Source: RPQJ01 sp031404015
GTDB lineage: Bacteria > Pseudomonadota > Gammaproteobacteria > Steroidobacterales > Steroidobacteraceae
Direction: 5' to 3'
Length of the DNA stretch: 45,887 nucleotides
NCBI GenBank assembly: GCA_031404015.1
Contig: JANNGT010000382.1
Coordinates: 1-45,887, forward strand
The notes under the pieces are model-generated. The model was not told the origin of the DNA, ran no database searches, and was given only the letters and a program-made list of their open reading frames with translations. Within the stretch, counting starts at the first letter, position 1. Every line of letters starts with the position of its first letter. A program made the translations under genes and the position numbers. This document shows positions 9,730-16,614 of the stretch, one piece after another.

Positions 9730-11250
9730 GTGAAAGCGCACGCAGGCTCCCTCTCGCAGCGTCCTCGGGCACGGCAACGAAACGCCGTGCTCGCTCTCAC
9801 CTGTGGCGCGCTCATGTGGTCATCAACCCCGGGTGCACCGGCACCGACGGCTGTCGACACTCCCGTCGCCAATTCAGTCGCCAATCCCGCCGCCAATCCC
9901 GCCGCCAGCGCGACCGACGCGTACGGGGCGTTTCGCGGTGCGTTCGATGCAGGTCGCTACGCCGAGGCCGTGCCCCATGCGCAACGCGTCGTGGAGCTGG
10001 CAGATACACAGAACGCTGATCCCAGGACCGAAGAGCTGCAGGTCGCCCTGATGAACCTCGGGATGGTGCAGAACCTTACGGCCGATTACGTCGGCGCCGA
10101 GGCCACGTTTCAGCGCGTCATCCAGCTGGCGGAAAGTTCGGGCCGGCCCCAGCACGCACGCCTCGCCCGCGCGCACGCGGGTCTCGCCAGTGCCTATCAC
10201 GACGGCAAGCGCCACGACCTGGCCGTGAAGAGCTTCGAACAGGCGATTGCCCTCACCCGTCGGCACGAGGGCCTGCTGACCGAGCAGCAGGTTCCGCTCG
10301 TGCAGAAATACATCGATTCACTGACTGAGCTGGAACGCTATCCAGAGGCGCTGCAGGCGCAGAGGTACCTGCTGCGGATCGCGGTGCGCAAGCACGGCGC
10401 CGGGAGCGTCGAGATAACGCCCACGCTGGTGGACATCGGCCGCTGGTACGCATCGGCCGGCGGGTACGACCAGTCGCGTCGCGTGCTGAAGCAGTCCATC
10501 GACATCATCGAGCAAGCGGAGGGCACGAAATCGCCGCGGCTGATCCGCCCGTTGCTGGAATTGGCTGCCTGCAACCGCCGGCAACTGCTCGATCCGACGG
10601 CGCCGCAAGCGAATGCCGACGATTCGGCCAATCGTTTTTTCGACCCGAAGGCACCCGTCGCCGCCATGGGCTATACGCCCGGCATGCTGGCGACTGAAGG
10701 CGAACGCGCCTTGCTCCGTGCAGAAGAAATCATCGATGCGCAGCCCAACCCGGCCGCGGCACAGGTGCTCAACGTGCAGGTGCAACTCGGCGACTGGTAC
10801 CAGCTGCGCCGGCAACCGGAACGCGCGCTGCCGCATTATCGCAAGGGCTGGCAGGCCGCGACGCGCACACCGGGCCAGGCCGAAGGCAAGCCTTATACCG
10901 AGGCCATCTTTGGCCAGCCGGCACTGATCAGCATCGTGCGGCCGGAGAACTGGAATCGGTATGCGTACAAGGCTGCCGACGCAGTCGAGGTGCGCACCGT
11001 CGTCATTGAGGTCATCGTCAATGCGGAAGGACGCGCAGAGCAGGCCAGGATGATCGACGATTCGGGCGATGCGAGGCGCGCGGAACGCACAGCGCAAGCC
11101 TTGACCGAAACAGCCCGCTACCGCCCGCGCTTCGTCGACGGCGAGCCGGTCGCGACACCCGGCGTGATCTTCAATCAGCCCTGGTATCTGCTGCCGACGG
11201 AAAGCGAACCGGCCAGCACGCAGCCTGCGGCGACCAACCCACCGCAATAG
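9730..11250 (+). CDS. Secreted TPR protein with TonB-C-like terminal domain
   Basis: From the GTG at 9730 this is a 506-residue exported protein: basic n-region, hydrophobic AVLALTCGALM, then a repeat-rich linker. Residues about 60-300 form tetratricopeptide-like helices (FDAGRYAEAVPHAQRVVELA, MNLGMVQNLTADYVGAEATF, LASAYHDGKRHDLAVKSFEQ and so on). Near the C-terminus, VRTVVIEVIVNAEGRAEQAR, RYRPRFVDGEPVATPG and FNQPWYLL resemble the TonB C-terminal fold. It probably acts as a periplasmic scaffold; a true energy-transducing role is doubtful because no TonB-type membrane anchor plus Pro-rich arm is seen. It ends 4 nt from the stop of the last gene of the large minus-strand operon. An upstream extension in this frame is a shadow of the methyltransferase gene. 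Confidence 0.75.
   Translation: MKAHAGSLSQRPRARQRNAVLALTCGALMWSSTPGAPAPTAVDTPVANSVANPAANPAASATDAYGAFRGAFDAGRYAEAVPHAQRVVELADTQNADPRTEELQVALMNLGMVQNLTADYVGAEATFQRVIQLAESSGRPQHARLARAHAGLASAYHDGKRHDLAVKSFEQAIALTRRHEGLLTEQQVPLVQKYIDSLTELERYPEALQAQRYLLRIAVRKHGAGSVEITPTLVDIGRWYASAGGYDQSRRVLKQSIDIIEQAEGTKSPRLIRPLLELAACNRRQLLDPTAPQANADDSANRFFDPKAPVAAMGYTPGMLATEGERALLRAEEIIDAQPNPAAAQVLNVQVQLGDWYQLRRQPERALPHYRKGWQAATRTPGQAEGKPYTEAIFGQPALISIVRPENWNRYAYKAADAVEVRTVVIEVIVNAEGRAEQARMIDDSGDARRAERTAQALTETARYRPRFVDGEPVATPGVIFNQPWYLLPTESEPASTQPAATNPPQ
9865..9909 (+). repeat. 12-nt tandem repeat encoding (V/A)AN(S/P) linker
   Basis: Units GTCGCCAATTCA, GTCGCCAATCCC and GCCGCCAATCCC, then a partial copy, lie in frame just after the signal peptide of the TPR protein. 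This is a likely spot for slipped-strand length change that would only alter linker length in multiples of four residues. Confidence 0.65.
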
Positions 11251-11254
11251 AGGC

Positions 11255-11962
11255 TCAGCGTAGCGCTGGCGGGATCGCGGGCGCGGGCGTCGCAGGCGCG
11301 TCGACTTCGCGCGGCACGCCCTGCTGCACGCCCGGCAGCAAGCCGCGCGCGATCGCCTGCTCGTGAAATTCGGCTGCGAGCTTGGCGCCGGCATCGCGCA
11401 TCGCAAGGCGCGTGGCGGCTGCCAGCGCCTCGTCGCCCTTCCCCGGGAAGCTGGCCTCGGGCTGCGAGCCGTAGCCCGTGAACGTCCAGCTGTCGGTCAG
11501 TTCACCGCGCGGCGAATAAAGCCGGATCGTATAGCGCAGGCTCGCCGCGTACATCGGCGCGCCGGAATCGCCGGGCGTGACAAAGGCAAAATCCTCGAGC
11601 GTCGGCTGCAGCACGCCACGAATCTCGGGATCGGTGGTCGCCGCGTCTTGCGGCGACGTGACCGGGACGACGCGCGTGAACATGGCATCCAGTATGCGCA
11701 GGAAGCCGGCCGTCTGCGCCTTGCCCAACCCGATGCTGTATTCGCCACCGCCGTTTTCGCGCTTTTCCTCGTAGACCTTGTCGGTGAACTCGAGCGGCAT
11801 GTGCACGCCCACGACGACGGGGATGCGCTCGATGAGCGGCGGTGGAATGTCTGTCTGTGCGTCGAACCTCGTCGGTGCGCATGCAGCGAGCCACATCGCA
11901 ACCACTGCAAGCAAGCCGGCAGCCAGTCGGTCTCGTAATCTGTGCGCAGCGAAGACAGTCAT
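11255..11962 (-). CDS. Hypothetical lipoprotein, last gene of the VWA/TolQ-like operon
   Basis: The 235-residue protein has a lipoprotein signal, with hydrophobic LAAGLLAVVAMWLAAC and a lipobox Cys at residue 28. The mature part has VVVGVHMPLEFTDKVYEEKR, a repeated Gly region, RYTIRLYSPRGELTDSWTFT and an alpha-helical end followed by a Pro/Ala-rich tail. The layout (a lipoprotein with a two-layer beta region and SW-T-GYG motif) resembles lipoproteins that gather in the outer membrane, but I recognise no family. The ATG at 11962 places the signal peptide correctly; 11977 is an in-frame alternative. It follows the second VWA gene by 16 nt, so it belongs to the operon. Confidence 0.8.
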   Translation of the reverse strand: MTVFAAHRLRDRLAAGLLAVVAMWLAACAPTRFDAQTDIPPPLIERIPVVVGVHMPLEFTDKVYEEKRENGGGEYSIGLGKAQTAGFLRILDAMFTRVVPVTSPQDAATTDPEIRGVLQPTLEDFAFVTPGDSGAPMYAASLRYTIRLYSPRGELTDSWTFTGYGSQPEASFPGKGDEALAAATRLAMRDAGAKLAAEFHEQAIARGLLPGVQQGVPREVDAPATPAPAIPPALR

Positions 11963-11978
11963 GGCGTTACGGTACACC

Positions 11979-12986
11979 TCATCGCCGATAGCTTGCGGGC
12001 TCGTTGAGCCCGACGAAGGTGCCGCCGTTGCGTGCGCACAGCACCCGCATCAGCGTTGCGAAGCGCACGCTCGTGAACTGCGGTGCGTCGGGGCGCACCG
12101 GAAACGCGAGCGCGTGGATGCGCACGCGTCGTTGGCCCGTTTTGTCCTCCCGATTGATCTGGTCCACGGCGCGCACGACCGAATCCACCGACGTGCCCGT
12201 GAACTCGTCACCGACCACGTACAGGCTGATGCGCCGTCCCGTGGCGTGGTACGTGCGGATCGCCTCGACTATGCCTTCCACCGGACTCGAATTGCTGAAA
12301 GGGAACCAGTCGCGCAAGCGGTCGAGGACGATCTTGCGCTGCGCCGGCGTGTCCGGCAGCCAGCGGCCGCGGTACGACGGGAACATGTAGGTGCCCTCGT
12401 CGCTCATGACCTGCCAGCCCTTGACGGTGGGGTAAGCATCCAGCACTTCCTGCATCTTGCGCAGCATCAGGGGCCAGGCGTAGTTGGCCATCGAGCCCGA
12501 CGTGTCGATGATGAAGATGATGTATTCGCTGTCGACCGGCAGGCCCGCCACCGAGTCCTGCGGCGCGCGCTTGAATTCCGCGCCCAACACCTTTTTCATC
12601 TCCTCGCTCAGTTGCTGCTGCGCCGAGACGAGCTGCCCTTCGAGCTTGTTGGCCACCTCGGCGTCGACACTGCTCGCCTGGTACTGCCCCTTGACGTCGC
12701 TCAAGTCGCCGCGTAGTCGCGCCAGCTTCTGCTTGACCTCCGACAACTGCCGCTCGCGCTCGGTGAGGTCACGATTGAGAATCTCCGTTACCCCGCGCAG
12801 CTCGTTGCGCTCCTCCTGCAATGCAAGCAGGCGACCTTCCAGGTCCAGACGTGATTTTTCGAGCGCCTGCGGCTCGCCGAACTTGCTCAGCATGAACAGC
12901 AGGATGATCGCGCCGAACGCGCAGCAGATCGTGTCGAGGAACGACATGCTGAAGACTTCGAAATCACGCGAGCGACGCCGGTTCAT
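11979..12986 (-). CDS. TM–coiled-coil–VWA protein (ExbD/TolR-like N-terminus), second copy
   Basis: The 335-residue protein starts with a basic cytoplasmic end (MNRRRSRDFE), then a single membrane helix FSMSFLDTICCAFGAIILLF (residues 12-31) with Asp18 at its inner end. A charged, heptad-like region (about 38-135) and a von Willebrand A domain (about 153-335) follow, with the MIDAS loop DTSGSMAN at 161-168. Orientation is N-in by the positive-inside rule, so the VWA domain is periplasmic. The Asp position parallels that of ExbD, TolR and MotB, which partner TolQ/MotA-type channels; such a channel gene lies three genes upstream. The start ATG overlaps the previous stop as ATGA. It is paralogous to the preceding gene. 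Function is inferred; no named family is known to me. Confidence 0.88.
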   Translation of the reverse strand: MNRRRSRDFEVFSMSFLDTICCAFGAIILLFMLSKFGEPQALEKSRLDLEGRLLALQEERNELRGVTEILNRDLTERERQLSEVKQKLARLRGDLSDVKGQYQASSVDAEVANKLEGQLVSAQQQLSEEMKKVLGAEFKRAPQDSVAGLPVDSEYIIFIIDTSGSMANYAWPLMLRKMQEVLDAYPTVKGWQVMSDEGTYMFPSYRGRWLPDTPAQRKIVLDRLRDWFPFSNSSPVEGIVEAIRTYHATGRRISLYVVGDEFTGTSVDSVVRAVDQINREDKTGQRRVRIHALAFPVRPDAPQFTSVRFATLMRVLCARNGGTFVGLNEPASYRR

Positions 12987-14083
12987 GGCCAGTCCTTTGC
13001 CGGCATCAGGAACGACCCGTTGGTGCGACGCGCCAGCGTCCAGAAGGCGGCCGGTGCCGCCGGGTCGCCTTCCATGGGCATCAGGATGACGTTCGCCGGC
13101 ACCCGGTTCGGGTACTTGCCGAGCGCACGCTCGAACAGCTTGAGGCGCCCGTCGCCGTCGATCGTCCTGCGCAGCGTGGGAGGCGTGGCGCCCTGCGTGG
13201 GCAAGCCGTCCGTGATGATGAAGACGTTGTCCGGCGCGGGGCTCAACGAATTCATGAGGGTGAAGACGTTCTCGAGACTGGTGCCGTCGGCGGGCACGGT
13301 GCGGCGCAGCTGCACCATCACGTCGTTGAGCGCCTGCGGGTCGCTGCCGTCGAGCCACTTCCCCGCGCTGCTCGGCAGGACGGGCCACGCCTTGACGTTG
13401 AACGCGATCACCTGGAACTTCGACTTGGGTGGAATCTGCGCGGTGAGCCAGTCGACGGTCGCCACCGTGCGACGCCACTTCTCCGATCGCAGCCGGCGGC
13501 TCTCCGGCATGTTGCGCAGGCGGATCACGTTGACGACCGTTTCGTCGAGCATGCTGGCCGAGACGTCGACGAGGATCGCGATGCGTTCGCCACCGAGCTT
13601 GAGCCCGCTGAGGTACTGGCGGTCGCCCGTGCCGACAAATCCTTTGACGCGATTGCCGGGCGTGCCAGGTGCTGGCGTGCCCGCGGTGAGGCGCTTCTTT
13701 TCTTCGTCGATCTGCTTGAGGTCTGCCTTCAGCTTCTCGATCGCCTCACGGCGCGACACGGTCGTCTTGCTTGCATCGGCCAGCTGCTCCTGCGCCTTTG
13801 TCGTTTCTTCAATCACGCGCGACGACAAACCTTCGGTGCGATCGGCTTCAGTCTCGGTCTTGCGCAGGCTGTTGCGCAGTACGACCAGGTCTGAATAGCC
13901 CTGCAGCACCAGCTCCTCGATCCTGTCGACCTCGGCTTGCAGTTCGGCCGTCTGGCTCTTGAACGCCTTGTTGCCCTGCGCGTTGAGGATCATGTACAGC
14001 AGCACGATGGCGCCAAAGGCACAGCAGATCGTGTCCAGGAAGGACATGCTGAAGATGTCGAACTTGCGCCTACGGCGTGCCAT
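12983..14083 (-). CDS. TM–coiled-coil–VWA protein (ExbD/TolR-like N-terminus), first copy
   Basis: The 366-residue protein is built like its downstream paralogue: basic MARRRRKFDI, membrane helix FSMSFLDTICCAFGAIVLLY (11-30) with Asp17, a long heptad-rich region (about 40-135), a short Pro/Gly linker and a VWA domain (about 165-366). The MIDAS motif is DVSASM at 173-178; the later T and D positions appear in the DGTSLENVF and ITDGLPTQG stretches, so metal binding looks intact. Sixteen residues of the membrane helix (FSMSFLDTICCAFGAI) are identical between the two copies while the rest diverges, which suggests that this helix contacts a shared partner. The gene overlaps its upstream neighbour by 14 nt and its downstream one by 4 nt. 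Confidence 0.88.
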   Translation of the reverse strand: MARRRRKFDIFSMSFLDTICCAFGAIVLLYMILNAQGNKAFKSQTAELQAEVDRIEELVLQGYSDLVVLRNSLRKTETEADRTEGLSSRVIEETTKAQEQLADASKTTVSRREAIEKLKADLKQIDEEKKRLTAGTPAPGTPGNRVKGFVGTGDRQYLSGLKLGGERIAILVDVSASMLDETVVNVIRLRNMPESRRLRSEKWRRTVATVDWLTAQIPPKSKFQVIAFNVKAWPVLPSSAGKWLDGSDPQALNDVMVQLRRTVPADGTSLENVFTLMNSLSPAPDNVFIITDGLPTQGATPPTLRRTIDGDGRLKLFERALGKYPNRVPANVILMPMEGDPAAPAAFWTLARRTNGSFLMPAKDWP

Positions 14084-15482
14084 GGTCCGCCAGCACCCGG
14101 ATCAGTTCCAGCGCAACGCCTGGCGCGCCGAGCCGCAGCACGTCGCCGACTTTCAATGCGACGAGTCCACCGACTCTTTCGTCGTTGACGAACGTGCCGT
14201 AGGTGCTGAGGTCCGTCACGCACACCTGCCCGTCACGCAGCTGCAACGTGCAGTGCGAACGGGAGACGCCTGCGATCCCCGCGGGCAAGGTCAGCCCGCG
14301 CGGCACCGCGCCCACTGACCAGCCCAGCGCGAGCGGCACGTCGTTGATGGGCCAGGCGCGACCGCCGAACAGCACGTGCGTCGGGATCGCTTCCTGCGGC
14401 ACTTCGGCGCGGAGCGGCGCGGTTCCCATGTCACCGTGGTCGCCTCCAAGCGGCAGTCGATGCACGAGCGCAATCGCACCCGCTGGGCGCTCGATGGCAC
14501 CCGCCGCAAGCAGCGTCCCGCACGCGGCGGCACCGTGCGCCAGCTCCACCATCACGCAGTCGCGCAAGCCCGCCAGCCGCGCCACAAGGCCTGGAATCGA
14601 CGCGATGCGCGGCGTGAAACACAGGTGCAGCAGCGAACCCGGCGGCCGCGCCATCTGCACGAGTCGCAGGACTTCGCTGGTTTGCGTCGCGACTGCGGCC
14701 TCGAGCTGCGGGCGCGTCAGGCGGATGCGATAAGCCGTCGCGCCGAATTCCAGGGCCGCTTCTGTTTCGTCCGCCGCACCGAGTGACTCAACCCAGTCGG
14801 GCAACAGGTCGTGCAGCCTTTGCTCGGTGGCGGCCTGATGCAGCGGATCGAACCGCGTGTCCTGCACGAAAGAATTGGCCACCGACGCGGCGAGCGCCTG
14901 GCGGAACGCAAGCTGGCCGGCCCCTGGCAGCAGCTCGTAGCGCGTCCGGCGCAGCATCCCCTCGGCGCGCGTGGCCTCGATCAAGGTCGCGGCAGCCTGG
15001 TGCAGCTGCAGGTCGAGGTACAGCATGCAAGCGGAGGGTGCGACGGTGGACACGGCCGCCAGGCCTGCATCGACCAGGCCGCGCACGGTGACGCCGCATT
15101 CGTTGGCAATGCCGACCAGCAATCCGAGTTGTTCGCGCGTGTAACCAGCCGGCACCGCGAGCAGCAGTTCATCTGCGCGTTCGCCGTTGGTGGCCTGCGC
15201 AAGAACCGCCGCGAGATGGGCATGGGCGAGATCCGCAAACGTGGCGGCGCCCCGCGTCGACCAGGGCAGTGGCTCGAGGCCCAGTGCATGCCAGAACCGG
15301 TTCTGCGCCTGCAGCGGTGCGATGCGGTACCGGGCAGCAGCCTCCGCGCCGACGATGAGCCGTCCATCCTGCAGCGCTGCGAAGCCGGGGCTCGCGTCGC
15401 CGTCGACGACGGGTTCGTCGCCCTCGCGCTCGCGCGCGAGCACGAGCCCGGTGTCATTCAGTTCAACGGCAAGCCGGCCCAT
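14070..15482 (-). CDS. Hsp70/actin-fold-like protein fused to a C-terminal FHA domain
   Basis: The 470-residue protein has no membrane segment. Residues 1-360 show an Hsp70-like arrangement: a beta start LAVELNDTGLVLA, VVDGDASPGFAALQDGRLIVG, LLLAVPAGYTREQLGLL, GVTVRGLVDAGLAAVS, CMLYLDLQLHQAAATLIEA, and a late Gly/Ala-rich segment VELAHGAAACGTLLAAGA. The phosphate-loop signatures of true chaperones (DxGTTNS-like) are absent, so ATPase activity is doubtful. Residues about 375-462 form a canonical FHA domain, with GVSRSHCTLQL and DLSTYGTFVN, which binds phosphothreonine. A partner is probably the kinase-like or another operon protein. It starts 10 nt after the channel gene's stop and overlaps the first VWA gene. 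Confidence 0.82.
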   Translation of the reverse strand: MGRLAVELNDTGLVLAREREGDEPVVDGDASPGFAALQDGRLIVGAEAAARYRIAPLQAQNRFWHALGLEPLPWSTRGAATFADLAHAHLAAVLAQATNGERADELLLAVPAGYTREQLGLLVGIANECGVTVRGLVDAGLAAVSTVAPSACMLYLDLQLHQAAATLIEATRAEGMLRRTRYELLPGAGQLAFRQALAASVANSFVQDTRFDPLHQAATEQRLHDLLPDWVESLGAADETEAALEFGATAYRIRLTRPQLEAAVATQTSEVLRLVQMARPPGSLLHLCFTPRIASIPGLVARLAGLRDCVMVELAHGAAACGTLLAAGAIERPAGAIALVHRLPLGGDHGDMGTAPLRAEVPQEAIPTHVLFGGRAWPINDVPLALGWSVGAVPRGLTLPAGIAGVSRSHCTLQLRDGQVCVTDLSTYGTFVNDERVGGLVALKVGDVLRLGAPGVALELIRVLADHGTP

Positions 15483-15492
15483 CGCGCGAGCC

Positions 15493-16290
15493 CTAGCGCA
15501 CCATCATCTGGCGCACGACGTTCTGGTCGAGGAAGTCCTCGGCGTCGAGCACGGCGCGTTCCTGCCGCAGCTGGATCTGGTGCAGCAGGAACATCACGAA
15601 GATGCTCAGCGCCAGCGCGACGAGCGTCGAATTGAACGCAATGCCCAGGCCCGCGACGACGCCGGACACGTCACCCTCGACGGCCTTGTGCGCCTGCTGC
15701 AGTGCTTCGCCGATGCCGCGCACGGTGCCGACGAAACCGATCGCGGGGATCGCCCACGCGACGTAGCGCACCATCGAGAGCTCGGCGTCGAGCCGGCCGA
15801 ACTCGAGCTCGCAGGTGTCGTGGATCGCGGATGCCACGTCCTGGATGTTGCGCGTGGAGCCAAAGCGATGCAGCCCGCTCAACAGCGCGCGTGGCACCAG
15901 TTCACCGCGCAACTCCGGGGGCAGGGTTTCCACCTGGCGCGCGTAGTCGCGTGAATCCTCAGGCAGGATCTTCATGCCTTCAGGCAGTTTGAGCAGGTCC
16001 ATCCGCAGCAGCGCGTCGTTGCGGCGCAGGGACCAGCCCTTGTAACCCATGATCGCGAGCGACCAGAGCGCGAGGATGAAGCACACCTCCTGCTCGAAAT
16101 CCTTGATGATGATGAAGACCTCGCGCGCCGGCACGAAGTTGGGATCCTTCTGCATCGCCACGGCGTCCGCAGCGGCGATCTCCGCCGCCCGGGGCCGCAC
16201 GACCGTGGCGTAGAAGGCCTGCACGATGATCGCGATCACGATCAGCGCGATGATCTCGAACATGAACTCGCTGGACTTTGATTTTCTCAT
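15493..16290 (-). CDS. MotA/TolQ/ExbB-family proton channel protein
   Basis: The 265-residue inner-membrane protein has hydrophobic segments at about 10-30, 67-82, 177-195 and 212-237. The third and fourth carry the family core: YVAWAIPAIGFVGTVRGIGE, then VVAGLGIAFNSTLVALALSI, which in TolQ, ExbB and MotA line the proton path. A cytoplasmic loop of about 95 residues separates helices 2 and 3. The C-terminus is a short charged helix. The operon lacks a separate ExbD/TolR/MotB gene, but the two VWA proteins carry an equivalent N-terminal helix with an Asp, so they are the likely stator partners. Membership is confident; the role is inferred. Confidence 0.92.
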   Translation of the reverse strand: MRKSKSSEFMFEIIALIVIAIIVQAFYATVVRPRAAEIAAADAVAMQKDPNFVPAREVFIIIKDFEQEVCFILALWSLAIMGYKGWSLRRNDALLRMDLLKLPEGMKILPEDSRDYARQVETLPPELRGELVPRALLSGLHRFGSTRNIQDVASAIHDTCELEFGRLDAELSMVRYVAWAIPAIGFVGTVRGIGEALQQAHKAVEGDVSGVVAGLGIAFNSTLVALALSIFVMFLLHQIQLRQERAVLDAEDFLDQNVVRQMMVR

Positions 16291-16308
16291 GCTGCGCTCG
16301 CTGGGGCC

Positions 16309-16614
16309 TCAGATGTCGACGGGAAAAGCCACGTCGAAGTCGGGCCGTACTTTTTCGGTGGGCTCGAACCGTTGCGGCGAACTTTTGCCAGCCGTCGGCG
16401 GCACCGGCGGTGGCGTTGCAGCATTGGCGTCGTCACCGCTTGCCGCGGCGGCAGGTTCCTGCGCGGTCGTTGCCGGGGACGCAGGCGGCACCGGCACGTT
16501 CTGCTGCGCATAAGCGATGCCGGCCGCAAGGATCGCGAGTGCGATCACCGGGGCGAGCGGCAATGGCCGGGAGCGGCGTTCGTAGCGGGATTGGCGTGCG
16601 TTCTCATTGTGCAT
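16309..16614 (-). CDS. Small single-pass or secreted Pro-rich protein
   Basis: This 101-residue protein has a basic start (MHNENARQSRYERRSRPLPL), a hydrophobic segment LAPVIALAILAAGIAYA, and a Pro/Ala/Thr-rich periplasmic tail ending FEPTEKVRPDFDVAFPVDI. Either a single anchor or a cleavable signal is possible. The short conserved-looking C-terminal segment could be a docking motif for another operon protein. It overlaps the upstream FHA/FGE gene by 11 nt and is followed by the channel gene after 18 nt, so it is part of the operon. I recognise no family. A longer upstream start (16698) would run deep into the neighbouring gene. Confidence 0.72.
   Translation of the reverse strand: MHNENARQSRYERRSRPLPLAPVIALAILAAGIAYAQQNVPVPPASPATTAQEPAAAASGDDANAATPPPVPPTAGKSSPQRFEPTEKVRPDFDVAFPVDI

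Noticed and set aside
8553..9896. 447-codon minus-strand open frame over the methyltransferase gene
   Set aside because: Shadow of the SAM-methyltransferase coding sequence, which has all motifs on the plus strand.
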